DNA of 64,000 nt from Actinomycetospora sp. NBRC 106375 (GTDB lineage Bacteria; Actinomycetota; Actinomycetes; Mycobacteriales; Pseudonocardiaceae), in contig NZ_BSTS01000002.1 of the NCBI RefSeq assembly GCF_030269665.1, positions 310,001 through 374,000 on the forward strand, written 5' to 3'. Shown piece after piece: positions 46,881 to 55,709 of this stretch. The first letter of the stretch is position 1, and each line of letters starts with the position of its first letter. Under the pieces are notes generated by a model. That model searched no databases. It was given only the letters and a program-made list of their open reading frames with translations, and was not told the origin of the DNA. The position numbers and the translations under genes are program-made.

Positions 46881-48134
46881 TCAGTCGACGAGTGCCTGGT
46901 AGACGAGACCGCGCAGCTGCGTCCGGATCGGGTGGGCGCTCGAGGGCAGCAGCTGGGTGAAGAACATCGCGGTGACGCGCTCGGCGGGGTCGACCCAGAA
47001 CGCGGTGCTGGCCGCTCCGCCCCACGCCATCTCGCCGGCGCTGGCGAGGGTCCGGTAGGCCACTGGATCGGTGACCACGGAGACCCCCAGGCCGAAGCCG
47101 ACGCCGTTGAACGGCATCTCGGCGAACAGCGGGCGGCCGACCTGCTCGAGGTCGAGGCCGCCCGGCAGGTGGTTGCGTCCCATGTAGTCGACGGTGCGGC
47201 TGCCGAGCAGGCGGACGCCGTCGACCTCGCCGCGCCCGAGCAGCAGGCGGGTGAAGCGGTGGTAGTCCGCGGCCGTCGACACCAGCCCGCCGCCCCCGGA
47301 GAGCCACGAGGGCCCGTGCACCTCGCGGCCCATGCCGCCCATCCCCGCCGACTCGGCGAGCACGGCGCGACCGGTGGCCGGGTTGTTGACGTAGAGGGCC
47401 GCGAGCCGCTCGGGGTCGTCGACGACGAAGCCGGTGGCGTCCATGCCGAGGGGCCCGAGCACGTTCTCGGCGAGGAAGACGTCCAGCGCCTGCCCGGACA
47501 CGACCTCGATCAGCCGGCCGAGGACGTCGGTGGCGTGGCTGTAGTTCCACTCCGTGCCCGGCTGGAACACCAGCGGCAGGCGGGCCCAGGCCTGCACGCA
47601 GCCGGCGAGGTCGAGACCCTCCGGCACGCCCCACTCGAACCCCGCGGCCCGGTAGAGCGCGTCCACGGGGTGCGCGTGGTGGAACCCGTAGGTCAGCCCC
47701 GAGGTGTGGGTCAGCAGGTGCCAGACCCTGATCGGCTCGGTGGCGGGCTCGAGCAGCGGCTTGGCGGCCGAGCCCTTGACGTAGACCCTCGGCTCGGCGA
47801 ACTCCGGGAGCCACCGGCTGATCGGGTCGGTGAGCTCGAGCGCGCCGCGCTCCCAGAGCATGAGCACGGCCACCGACGTGATCGGCTTGGACATCGAGTA
47901 GATGCGCCAGCGGGTGTCGTCGGTGACCGGCAGCCCGGCCTCGAGATCACGGTTCCCGGCGGTCGACGAGTGCACGACGCGCCCGTCACGGGCCACGACC
48001 GCGTGCCACCCCGCGAGGCGGCCGTCGTCGACGTAGCGGGCGAAGTGGTCGTCGATGCGGGACAGGCGAGCCGGGTCGAAGCCCAGCTCCTCGGGGTCGG
48101 CCTCGACCTTCAGGGCGCTCGTCACTCCCGCCAC
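46881..48134 (-). CDS. Serine hydrolase, beta-lactamase class C / esterase type
   Basis: 417 residues. The active-site SxxK is Ser80-Met-Ser-Lys83 in IYSMSKPITS, followed by a YSH motif (NYSHATDVLG) in the YxN position, a beta-lactamase-like or esterase signature. No signal peptide, so probably cytosolic. Neighbouring motif HLLTHTSGLTYG is typical of the EstB/penicillin-binding-protein-like branch. The gene starts at the stop codon of the upstream hydrolase (TAGTG), so the two are coupled; a second GTG three codons later is an alternative start. Confidence 0.9.
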   Translation of the reverse strand: MAGVTSALKVEADPEELGFDPARLSRIDDHFARYVDDGRLAGWHAVVARDGRVVHSSTAGNRDLEAGLPVTDDTRWRIYSMSKPITSVAVLMLWERGALELTDPISRWLPEFAEPRVYVKGSAAKPLLEPATEPIRVWHLLTHTSGLTYGFHHAHPVDALYRAAGFEWGVPEGLDLAGCVQAWARLPLVFQPGTEWNYSHATDVLGRLIEVVSGQALDVFLAENVLGPLGMDATGFVVDDPERLAALYVNNPATGRAVLAESAGMGGMGREVHGPSWLSGGGGLVSTAADYHRFTRLLLGRGEVDGVRLLGSRTVDYMGRNHLPGGLDLEQVGRPLFAEMPFNGVGFGLGVSVVTDPVAYRTLASAGEMAWGGAASTAFWVDPAERVTAMFFTQLLPSSAHPIRTQLRGLVYQALVD

Positions 48135-49003
48135 TATGCCGCCGTGAGGAACGCCCGCAACTCGTCGAGCACCTCGTCGGGCCGTTCCTCGGGCACGAAG
48201 TGGGCGCAGCGCTCGATCGCCCGCCCGCGCACGTCGTCGGCGTACTCGCGCCACATCTCGAGCAGCGGCAGCGTCGTGCCCATGACGCCCTCGGCGCCCC
48301 ACAGCGCCAGCAGGGGCTGGGCCAGCCGCTTCCCGGCCGCGAAGTCCTCCTCGTCGTGCCGGGAGTCGACGGGGTGGGCGCGGTAGTCGTCGAACCCGCA
48401 CCGCAGCGCGCCCGGCTGGGAGAAGGCGCGGACGTACTCGGCGACCGCGGCGGGCTCGAGCCCCTCGCGGGCGTAGGTCCACTTCTCCAGGAAGTAGCGC
48501 AGGTAGCCCTCGACGTCGGCGCCCGCGAGGCGCTCGGGCAGGTCGGGCTGGAGGTGGAAGAGCCAGTGCCAGTACTTGGCGCCCAGGTCGGCGTCCATGC
48601 GCTGCCACGTGGCCCGGCTGGGGGCGATGTCGAGGACCGCGAGACGGGTCACCTCGTCGGGACGGTCGAGGGCCCACCGGTGGGCGACCCGCCCGCCCCG
48701 GTCGTGGCCGACGACCGCGACACGGTCGAACCCCAGACCGCGCACGAGCGCGGAGACGTCGGAGGCCATCGTGCGCTTGTCGAAGCCGCCGGTCGGCTTG
48801 TCGCTGGCGCCGTAGCCGCGCAGGTCGGGGACGACGACGGTGTGGTCGGCGGCGAGCGGGCCGGCCACGTGGCGCCAGCAGTAGCCCGTCTGCGGCCAGC
48901 CGTGCAGCAGCACGACCGGCGGGCCGCTGCCGCCGGCGCGGTAGTGCAGCCGGACGCCGTTCACGACGGCGGTGTCGGGGGTGAGGGGTCCGGGGATCGT
49001 CAC
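48134..49003 (-). CDS. Alpha/beta hydrolase, haloacetate-dehalogenase / epoxide-hydrolase type
   Basis: 289 residues. The nucleophile is Asp101 in VAVVGHDRGGRVAHRWALD, with Arg102 and Arg105 spaced as in fluoroacetate dehalogenase; HGWPQTGYCWR is the oxyanion region. YWHWLFHLQPDLPERL recalls the His-Trp pair of that enzyme, and the catalytic His is in IERCAHFVPEERP. A conserved fluoride-stabilising Tyr seems not to be in the DYRAHPVDSRHDEED segment. Haloacetate or epoxide hydrolysis are both possible. The serine hydrolase follows directly. Confidence 0.88.
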   Translation of the reverse strand: MTIPGPLTPDTAVVNGVRLHYRAGGSGPPVVLLHGWPQTGYCWRHVAGPLAADHTVVVPDLRGYGASDKPTGGFDKRTMASDVSALVRGLGFDRVAVVGHDRGGRVAHRWALDRPDEVTRLAVLDIAPSRATWQRMDADLGAKYWHWLFHLQPDLPERLAGADVEGYLRYFLEKWTYAREGLEPAAVAEYVRAFSQPGALRCGFDDYRAHPVDSRHDEEDFAAGKRLAQPLLALWGAEGVMGTTLPLLEMWREYADDVRGRAIERCAHFVPEERPDEVLDELRAFLTAA

Positions 49004-49058
49004 GCGGCCGCATCCTGCCCCGCGCGGCGGTCGCCGGGCCACGCGAGCCGAGCCGGGC

Positions 49059-50354
49059 TCAGCCCGCCATCGGACCGGCGGGTGGACCTGTGGGGCCGCC
49101 GGGCCCGGGTCCCGGCGGGTCCGCAGTCGCTCCGGGGTGCGGGTGGACCACGGGGACGCCGGGCCGGTGCCCGTCCCCGTCCGCGCCCGAGCGGAGCGTG
49201 CCCTGCCCGGCGACCGGTCCCCGGCCCGCGTCGACGATCGCCGAGGTGGCGTCCACCGTCCCGGTGCGCCACAACCGGTCGCGCATGCGGCGGACGAGCC
49301 CCTCGGCGTGGCAGAGGGCCGCGAAGTCCTGCGCGCGGGCGGCCGTCACCGCCCGGGGCGTCTCGCGGACGTACGCGTACTCCTCGAGCGCCGGGACGAT
49401 GCGCCCGTCGGCGTGGTCGAAGGCGCGTCCGAGCGTCGCGGCGTCGACGATCTCCACCGCGGCGGCCTGCGCCGAGTGGGGCAGCATCGGCTGGGCGGCG
49501 CCCCCGATCACGGTCATGCGGTGCCGGGCGCCCCGCTCGAGCGGGGCATGGTGGCGGTGCACCCGCGAGGGCGCCCACGCGACGGCGTCGCCCGCCGCGG
49601 CCCGGACCTCGGCCGCGGTGCCCGCGAGCAGCCGGCTCACCACGGCCGCGACGCCGTCGCGGTGCATGTCGTCGAGCGCGTCGACCCGCACGGTCACCGA
49701 GATCTCGCCCCCACCGCCCGGCGTCGCGGACTGGGTGACGTGCAGCGACGGCGAGGACCAGAGCCGCAGCACGTCGTCCGGCGGAGCCGGGCCGTGCGCC
49801 CGGTGCACGAGGTACGGGCTCGAGATAGCGTGGCCGCCCCCCAGGAACGGGCGCACCCGGCTGCCGGGGCCGTCGGCGCCGACGAGCGCCTCCGCGCGAT
49901 AGGTCGCCCCGGTGTCGTCGGTGACGAGCACGGCGTCGCCGAGGTCCTCCACGGCCGTCGCGCTCCGGCCGTACTCGACGGTGATCATCTCGTCGGCGTC
50001 GCAGGCCGCGACCAGCCGGCGGCGCAGCGCGGCGTAGGGCGCGAGGACGTACGGGCGCCCGAAGCGGGCCCGCACGACCGGCCCGAGCTCGGCGACGCGC
50101 AGGACCGCGCCGGACCCGGCGTCGCCGTGGGTCAGGCGCCGCGGCTCCCACGAGGCCGCGGCCACCGGGTCGGCCAGGCCGAGCACCGACAGCTCGCGCA
50201 GGGCGGCCGGGGTGAGCACGGCGAGCCCGGTGTCGACGTCGTCGGCCCGGTCGCGCTCCAGGACGTGCACGGGGAAACCCTGGTGGGCGAGGAAGAGCGC
50301 CGTGGTCAGGCCGGCGAAGCGCGAGCCGAGCACGAGCAGCGGTACGGCAACCAC
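49059..50354 (-). CDS. FAD-dependent monooxygenase-like protein
   Basis: 431 residues. A group A flavoprotein hydroxylase fold: LLVLGSRFAGLTTALFLAHQGFPVHVLERD is the FAD-binding strand, with GSRFAG in place of GxGxxG. EALVGADGPGSRVR is the DG motif. TVIGGAAQPMLPHSAQAAAVEI is a divergent form of GDAAH with GGAAQ. The altered motifs mean cofactor binding is likely but not certain. A Pro/Gly-rich tail ends the protein. GAGGTGAGCT precedes the GTG start. Confidence 0.82.
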   Translation of the reverse strand: MVAVPLLVLGSRFAGLTTALFLAHQGFPVHVLERDRADDVDTGLAVLTPAALRELSVLGLADPVAAASWEPRRLTHGDAGSGAVLRVAELGPVVRARFGRPYVLAPYAALRRRLVAACDADEMITVEYGRSATAVEDLGDAVLVTDDTGATYRAEALVGADGPGSRVRPFLGGGHAISSPYLVHRAHGPAPPDDVLRLWSSPSLHVTQSATPGGGGEISVTVRVDALDDMHRDGVAAVVSRLLAGTAAEVRAAAGDAVAWAPSRVHRHHAPLERGARHRMTVIGGAAQPMLPHSAQAAAVEIVDAATLGRAFDHADGRIVPALEEYAYVRETPRAVTAARAQDFAALCHAEGLVRRMRDRLWRTGTVDATSAIVDAGRGPVAGQGTLRSGADGDGHRPGVPVVHPHPGATADPPGPGPGGPTGPPAGPMAG

Positions 50355-50465
50355 AGCTCACCTCGTTCACCCGCGCGGACGAGACAAGCGTAGGCAAAGC
50401 ATCTCGGACGGAGCAATCCGAGGTCGATCTGTGTGCGAGCCGTGTCACCACCACTCGGACAGGGG

Positions 50466-51278
50466 TCACTCCGACGCATGAGAACCGTCCGAGCCGTCAC
50501 CGGGCAGCGAGAGCGCCGGATCCGGGGCGTCGCCGAGGCGTGACCGCGCGTCGAGCACCCGGGCGAGGGTGACACAGGTGATCGCCAGCGCGGCGCCGAG
50601 CAGCCACCCGGCGAGGACGTCGGTGGTCCAGTGCACGCCCAGGTAGATGCGGCTCGCACCGATGACGAAGGCGCCGAGGACCGCGAGCGGCAGCGCGACC
50701 GCCCGGACGGTCCGCGCCCGCGGGGAGCCGGCGGCGAGCGCCGCCACGGCGGCGGCGGTGAGCCCCAGGCCGAGCGCGGCCATCAGTGCGTGCCCGGACG
50801 GCAGCGAGGCCGTGGTCTCCACGGCGAGGCGGGTGGCCGCCGGGGGGCGCGGGCGTTCGACGGCGAGCTTCACGAGGCGGATCGTCAGCGCCCCGGTCGC
50901 GACCCCGGCCACCCAGATCACCGCCGTGCGCCGGTGACCGCGGGCGAAGAGCACCACGGCGGCGACCACCGCCAGCCCGCCGGTGCCCGCGGTGCCGCCG
51001 ATCAGCGAGACGGTCTCGGCGGCGGCGGTGAGGCCCGGCGTGCGGTGGGCGACCGCGACGGCGAGCACCGGGGCGTCGGCGTCCGCGAGGGCCTCGTCGG
51101 TGGCGACGAGGGTGAACACGAGCCCGGCCGCCAGGACGAGTCCGGCCACGATCGTGGTGTCCCGCAGCGCCCCGGGCACGGCGGCGAGGGCCCCGCCGGC
51201 GAGGCGGTCGGCCAGGGCGGCGACGCCGAGCCCGACCCCGAGCACCAGCAGCGACACGGCGGTGGCGTCGAGGGCCAC
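50466..51278 (-). CDS. PAP2-family membrane phosphatase
   Basis: 270 residues, about six membrane helices. The catalytic triad motifs are KLAVERPRPP, SLPSGHALMAA and SRIYLGVHWTTDVLAG. It removes phosphates from lipids such as undecaprenyl pyrophosphate or phosphatidic acid at the membrane; which one is not visible. The GTG start has GAGGAGG upstream. A divergent DMT-type gene begins 105 bp away. Confidence 0.92.
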   Translation of the reverse strand: MALDATAVSLLVLGVGLGVAALADRLAGGALAAVPGALRDTTIVAGLVLAAGLVFTLVATDEALADADAPVLAVAVAHRTPGLTAAAETVSLIGGTAGTGGLAVVAAVVLFARGHRRTAVIWVAGVATGALTIRLVKLAVERPRPPAATRLAVETTASLPSGHALMAALGLGLTAAAVAALAAGSPRARTVRAVALPLAVLGAFVIGASRIYLGVHWTTDVLAGWLLGAALAITCVTLARVLDARSRLGDAPDPALSLPGDGSDGSHASE

Positions 51279-51383
51279 GCAGACCTCCTCGGACTCGGTG
51301 CCCCGGTGATGTCCGTCGGGACGGCGGGCGAAACGCCGGGTCGGCGCCGCGCTGTGCCGATCATCCCGGGGCAGACTGGGCGC

Positions 51384-52244
51384 GTGCTCCTCCTGGGGCT
51401 GCTCGCGGCGCTCGCGTCGGCGGGCGCCAACGCCGGTGCCGCGCTCCTCGAGGCGAGCGCGACACGGCGCGCCACCCGCGCGGCGACGGTGGTGCTGCAC
51501 CCGATGTACCTCGGCGGGCTCCTCCTCGACATCGGCGGCTGGGTGCTGACGGTGCTCGCGCTGCGCTACATGCCGATCGTCGCGGTGCAGGCGATCGTCG
51601 CGGGCCAGGTGGGCATCACGGTGATCGCGTCGCACTGGGTGTTCGACACCCCGCTGCGACGGCTGGACCTCGTGGCGGCCGGCGCCAACATCGTGGGGCT
51701 CGCCCTGCTCGTGGCCAGCGCGCGGACCGACACGTCGCTGATCACGCCGTCGACGGCGGGCGTGGTCGCGCTCGTGGCCGTCTTCGTCGTGCTCGCGGCC
51801 GTGTCGGTGCCGGTGGCGATCCGCAGCCGCCGGGCGATCCTCGTCGCGTTCCTGGCCGGGCTGGCGTTCGGCGGCACGGCCGTCGCGGTGCGCATGGTCG
51901 ACCTGCGGGGGTCCCTGGCCGAGATGGCCGGCGACGCGGCCGCCGACCCCGTGGTGTGGTGCCTGCTCGGGTTCGCCGCCCTGGGCCTCGGGCTCTACAC
52001 GGTGGCGCTGGGACGGGGCGCGGTCGGGCCGGTCGTCGCGGTGCTGGCGGTGACGGAGACCCTCGCGCCGGGCCTGCTCGGGCTCGTCGCGCTCGGCGAC
52101 GGCGTGCGGCCGGGATGGGTGCCGTGGTTCCTGCTGGGGCTGGTGCTCGCGCTGGGCGGGGTCGTCGTGCTGGCCCGGTCGCCCGCCCAGGCCTCGCTGT
52201 CCGGTGACGACGGCGCCGCGCCGCCGCCCCTCAAACGGCTGTGA
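51384..52244 (+). CDS. DMT-superfamily-like membrane protein
   Basis: 286 residues, about nine to ten hydrophobic segments, paralogous to the protein at 3285-4178. The first 100 residues (LLLGLLAALASAGANAGAALLE, MYLGGLLLDIGGWVLTVLALRYMPIVAVQAIVAGQVG) match its arrangement. Related actinobacterial proteins are called EamA/DMT transporters. The substrate is unknown. The GTG start at 51384 is chosen by similarity; a CAGACT -10-like box is six bases upstream. A hairpin overlaps the gene's end. Confidence 0.72.
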   Translation: MLLLGLLAALASAGANAGAALLEASATRRATRAATVVLHPMYLGGLLLDIGGWVLTVLALRYMPIVAVQAIVAGQVGITVIASHWVFDTPLRRLDLVAAGANIVGLALLVASARTDTSLITPSTAGVVALVAVFVVLAAVSVPVAIRSRRAILVAFLAGLAFGGTAVAVRMVDLRGSLAEMAGDAAADPVVWCLLGFAALGLGLYTVALGRGAVGPVVAVLAVTETLAPGLLGLVALGDGVRPGWVPWFLLGLVLALGGVVVLARSPAQASLSGDDGAAPPPLKRL

Positions 52245-52257
52245 GGGACGGCGGCGC
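52218..52257. terminator. Bidirectional terminator overlapping the DMT gene 3' end
   Basis: A 15-bp stem with one mismatch (52218-52232 with 52243-52257) closes a 10-base loop. It lies between the convergent DMT-like and CsbD genes and includes the DMT stop codon at 52242-52244. Confidence 0.7.
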
Positions 52258-52264
52258 GCTCACG

Positions 52265-52438
52265 TCAGCTCTTGAAGGCGTCCTTGATCTTCTCGCCGGC
52301 CTGCTTGAGGCTGCCGGCGGTCTGGTCCTTCTTGCCCTCGGCCTGCCACTCCTTGTTGTCGGTGGCGTCGCCGAGCGCCTCCTTGGCCTTGCCCTTGAGC
52401 TCCTGGGCCTTGTGGTCGAACTTGTCCTCGGCCGACAT
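52265..52438 (-). CDS. csbD: CsbD family stress protein
   Basis: 57 residues: MSAEDKFDHKAQELKGKAKEALGD, then NKEWQAEGKKDQTAGSLKQAGEKIKDAFKS. This is the CsbD pattern of small, charged, probably unstructured general-stress proteins of unknown activity. The ATG at 52438 has GGAGAGGAG upstream. It is convergent with the DMT gene and shares its terminator. Confidence 0.9.
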   Translation of the reverse strand: MSAEDKFDHKAQELKGKAKEALGDATDNKEWQAEGKKDQTAGSLKQAGEKIKDAFKS

Positions 52439-52488
52439 GTGGGCTCCTCTCCGACGCACCCGACGGGCGTCCTCCGGTAGCAGGACCA

Positions 52489-54330
52489 TTACCCCGCGTC
52501 CGAGGAGGGCAATCCGCGTGCCGGTTCGGCGGCCCGTGCTGCTCCGTTCGTCCCGTTCGCGCCCGGGAGGACGACGTCGCGCACGGCCCGTCCCGCGCGG
52601 GGGACGTCGACCCACGACACCGCGGGCCGGTGCCCGTCGGCGCGCGCGAGGAGCTGGAAGCGTCCCGCGCCCCGCGGGACGAGGGCGAACGCGCCCGCGG
52701 CGTCGGTGGCCGTGGTCGCTGCCTCGCGCCCGTCGGGGTCGACGAGGGTGAGCCGCGCCCCGCCCACCCCGGCTCCCGCCTCGTCGGTGACGTGGCCGCG
52801 CAGGCCCGTCCCGTCGGGGGTCTCGTGGACGGTCTCGTCGGCACGATCGGGGTCGTCGCCGGCGGCGTGGGCCGGGGCGTGGGCGACGGCGGGCGGCGCC
52901 ACCTCGCGGGCCTCCCGGGAGCGGCGCCGGCGTCCCAGCACGAGATCGGTGACGCCCAGGACGAGCGCCAGCACGACGAACGCGACCGCACCCACCAGGC
53001 CGCGGCTGATCGCGAGCGCCCAGTCGCCGCCGGTGCTGGTGAGCTGGCCGAAGAACACGGCGCCGACCGCCGAGATGCCGATCGCGGAGCCGACGCGCTG
53101 GCCGGTCTGCAGCACGCCCGCGGCCGTGCCGCCCTCGCGGGCGGGGACCTCCTCGAGCGCGAGGGTCTGGTTGGGCGCGATGACGAAGCCGCTGCCGATG
53201 CCGGCGAGGAGCAGCGGTCCGGCGATCGCCCAGCCGACCTGGGCGGGGTCGAGGCGCAGCACGAGGTCGACGGCGACGAGCCCGACCCCGACGGCCACGA
53301 GCCCCATCACGACGAGGGACTTGCCCAGGCGCGAGACGAGCCGGCCACCGACGGCGGACGTCACCGCGGAGCCGAGCGCGAACGGGGTGAGCGCCAGCCC
53401 GGCCTCGAGCGGGGTGTAGCCGCGGCCGTTCTGCAGGAAGAGCGTGACGACGAAGAAGATCGCCGTGAAGCCGGCGAAGTACAGCAGGCCGAGCGAGGAC
53501 CCGAGGGCGTAGCTGCGGGTGCGCAGGAGGGCGAAGTTCACCAGCGGGTGCCCGTGGGTCCGGCGCGCCCGGCGCTCCCAGGCGATGAACACGGCGAGCA
53601 GCACCACGGCGACGGCGATGAGCCACCAGGGCGCGCCCGAGCGGTCCTGCTCGGAGAGCACCAGCGGCACCATGAGCGCCACGACGGCGCCGCCGAGCAG
53701 GATCGCGCCGACGACGTCGAGGGGGCGCCGCTCGCCGTCCCCGGCCGTGTCCCGCGGTAGCAGGCGTGCGCCCAGGGCGAGCGCGACGATCCCGATCGGC
53801 ACGTTGACGTAGAAGACCCAGCGCCAGCCGTCGGTGTCGCCGCCCCACTGCAGCAGCAGGCCGCCCAGCAGCGGGCCGATGGCCGTCGAGATGCCGATCG
53901 CCGCGCCGAACAGCCCGAACGCACGGCCACGTTCGCGACCCTGGAACAGCTGCTGGATGAAGCCGATGACCTGCGGGTTCAGCATGCCGCCTGCGGCGCC
54001 CTGCAGGAGCCGGAAGACCACGAGGGACGCGGCGTTCGGCGCGAACCCGGCGGCGGCGCTGGTCAGCGTGAACAGCGCCAGCGAGATGATGAACATCTTC
54101 TTGCGGCCGCGGTCGTCGCCGAGACGGCCCGACGCGACGAGGACGAGACCGAAGGTCAGGGCGTAGCCGGAGACGACCCACGACAGCTCGGCCGACGACG
54201 CGCCGATCCCCCGCTGCATGGCGGGGAGCGCGACGTTGACGATGCTGACGTCGAGCAGCGTCATGAAGCCCGCGATGAGGCACACCGCGAGGGCATGCCA
54301 GCGTCGTGGGTCGGGCTCGGGAGAACTCAC
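52489..54330 (-). CDS. DHA2-type MFS exporter fused to a carboxypeptidase-regulatory-like domain
   Basis: 613 residues. Fourteen predicted helices (about 10-480) with MFS motifs RLGDDRGRKKMFI and LLDVSIVNVALPAMQ, typical of DHA2 drug/proton antiporters. A Pro/Ala linker then leads to a beta-sandwich of the carboxypeptidase regulatory-like (CarboxypepD_reg) type at about 530-600 (LRGHVTDEAGAGVGGARLTLVDPDGREAATTATDAAGAFALVPRGAGRFQLLARADG). Such an Ig-like add-on is unusual on an MFS carrier. The C-terminal tail should be cytosolic, so a soluble sandwich there is puzzling. Start: the GTG at 54330; a GTG at 54354 is also possible. Confidence 0.85.
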   Translation of the reverse strand: MSSPEPDPRRWHALAVCLIAGFMTLLDVSIVNVALPAMQRGIGASSAELSWVVSGYALTFGLVLVASGRLGDDRGRKKMFIISLALFTLTSAAAGFAPNAASLVVFRLLQGAAGGMLNPQVIGFIQQLFQGRERGRAFGLFGAAIGISTAIGPLLGGLLLQWGGDTDGWRWVFYVNVPIGIVALALGARLLPRDTAGDGERRPLDVVGAILLGGAVVALMVPLVLSEQDRSGAPWWLIAVAVVLLAVFIAWERRARRTHGHPLVNFALLRTRSYALGSSLGLLYFAGFTAIFFVVTLFLQNGRGYTPLEAGLALTPFALGSAVTSAVGGRLVSRLGKSLVVMGLVAVGVGLVAVDLVLRLDPAQVGWAIAGPLLLAGIGSGFVIAPNQTLALEEVPAREGGTAAGVLQTGQRVGSAIGISAVGAVFFGQLTSTGGDWALAISRGLVGAVAFVVLALVLGVTDLVLGRRRRSREAREVAPPAVAHAPAHAAGDDPDRADETVHETPDGTGLRGHVTDEAGAGVGGARLTLVDPDGREAATTATDAAGAFALVPRGAGRFQLLARADGHRPAVSWVDVPRAGRAVRDVVLPGANGTNGAARAAEPARGLPSSDAG

Positions 54331-54389
54331 GCCCGTGAGTTTCCCTGCCGCCACCTGGCCAATCGTGACACGCGACGGAGGGAACGACC

Positions 54390-54761
54390 GTGGAGATCCT
54401 CTCGAGCCGCATCCTCGTCCGGCCGCGGGACTGGGAGTCCTCGCGGGCGTTCTACGCCGACACCCTGGGGCTCGCGGTCGCCCGCGAGTTCCCCGGCGGG
54501 GTCGTGTTCTTCCTGGGCACGGGCTATCTGGAGCTGTCGAAGGCCGGGGCGGTGGCGATCGGCGACGACGCGCTGTGGCTGCAGGTGCGCTCGCTGCCGT
54601 CCGCCGTGGCGGAGCTCCGGGACAAGGGCGTCACGATCACCCGCGAGCCCGTCCGGGAGCCCTGGGGCCTCGACGAGTGCTGGATCGCCGATCCCGACGG
54701 CCGCGCGATCGTCCTCGTCGAGATCCCCCCGGGCCACCCCATCCGCACCGACACCCGCTGA
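54390..54761 (+). CDS. VOC-family (glyoxalase-like) protein
   Basis: 123 residues with the paired beta-alpha-beta-beta-beta modules of the VOC superfamily: LSSRILVRPRDWESSRAFYADTLGLAVAREF at the start and WGLDECWIADPDGRAIVLVEI at the end. Metal ligands of glyoxalase I are not clearly kept, so a binding role, such as drug sequestration, is as likely as an enzyme. GGAGGGAAC precedes the GTG start. It is divergent from the MFS gene 59 bp away. Confidence 0.88.
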   Translation: MEILSSRILVRPRDWESSRAFYADTLGLAVAREFPGGVVFFLGTGYLELSKAGAVAIGDDALWLQVRSLPSAVAELRDKGVTITREPVREPWGLDECWIADPDGRAIVLVEIPPGHPIRTDTR

Positions 54762-54765
54762 CCCC

Positions 54766-54809
54766 ATGTGAGCAGTTGGCGCCCCGATAGGGGCGCCAAC
54801 TGCTCACAT
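54766..54809. terminator. 20-bp-stem bidirectional terminator
   Basis: A perfect 20-bp stem (54766-54785 with 54790-54809) with a GATA tetraloop sits between the convergent VOC and LLM genes. Its right arm contains the LLM stop codon and last codons (54804-54809). This is the strongest hairpin in the window. Confidence 0.9.
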
Positions 54810-55709
54810 ACCGAGGGCCGAGGCCAGGTCGCGGAGGGCGGGGCGGGGGTCGGCCATGGGGCCGCCGGCGTCGCGACGGCCGAGGGCCTGGACGAGGACG
54901 TGGTCGGCGCCCGCGTCGAGGTGCGCGGTCACCGAGGCCGCGATCGTGTCGAGGTCGCCCATGCCGACCAGGGCCTTCGCCAGCCGGTCGGAGCCGCCGC
55001 GCACGAGGTCCGACTCCTCGAAGCCCTGGCGCAGCCAGGAGTTCCGGTAGTTCGGCAGGCCCGAGTAGATCTCGAGGTGGTCGTGGGCGCGCTGCAGGGC
55101 GTCGTCGGGGTCGTCGCCGACGGCGACCGCCTGCTCGGAGACCACCCACTTGTCCGGCCCGAGCGCGTCGCGGGTGACCCGCGTCTGGCCCGGGGTGACG
55201 AGGTAGGGGTGCACGCCGTCGGTCTCGGCACCGGCGAGCTCGATCATCTTCGGCCCGAGGGCGGCGACGAGCCGGGCGGGGCGGCCGACGCCGGGCTCGA
55301 TCTGCTCGGGCACGGCGGCCATCCGCTCGAGGTAGTCGCGCATCGTGGCCAGCGGCTTCTGGTACGTCCCGCCCCGCCCGCGCTCGACGAGCGGCCCGTG
55401 GCTCACGCCCAGGCCCAGGACGAACCGGCCCGGGTGCAGCGCGGTGAGGGTCCGCCCGCCGCTCTCGGCCGCGATCGGGTCGCGGGCGTGGATATTCGCG
55501 ATGCCGGTGCCCACGACGAGGCGGTCGGTGGCGGCGAGGAAGGCGCCGGCTTGGGTCAGCGTCTCCTTGCCGTAGGCCTCGCCGTAGAACAGCGAGCCGT
55601 AGCCCATCGCCTCGATGTCGCGGGCGGCCTGCGCCGCGTCGGGCATCGACCAGCTGTCGCTGCTCCACCAGACGCCGATGCGGGACGGGAAGTCGATCGG
55701 TGCGGCCAC
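54804..55709 (-). CDS. LLM-class F420-dependent oxidoreductase
   Basis: 301 residues. A luciferase-like monooxygenase barrel of the actinobacterial TIGR03620-like kind: PSRIGVWWSSDSWSMPDAAQAARDIEAMGYGSLFYGEA, LVVGTGIANIHARDPIAAESG, FVLGLGVSHGPLVERGRG. F420 rather than FMN use is inferred from the subfamily. The GTG at 55709 is preceded by TAACCT seven bases upstream, a leaderless arrangement. The frame is open further upstream into the damaged VC0807-like gene with no stop between. Confidence 0.88.
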   Translation of the reverse strand: MAAPIDFPSRIGVWWSSDSWSMPDAAQAARDIEAMGYGSLFYGEAYGKETLTQAGAFLAATDRLVVGTGIANIHARDPIAAESGGRTLTALHPGRFVLGLGVSHGPLVERGRGGTYQKPLATMRDYLERMAAVPEQIEPGVGRPARLVAALGPKMIELAGAETDGVHPYLVTPGQTRVTRDALGPDKWVVSEQAVAVGDDPDDALQRAHDHLEIYSGLPNYRNSWLRQGFEESDLVRGGSDRLAKALVGMGDLDTIAASVTAHLDAGADHVLVQALGRRDAGGPMADPRPALRDLASALGM

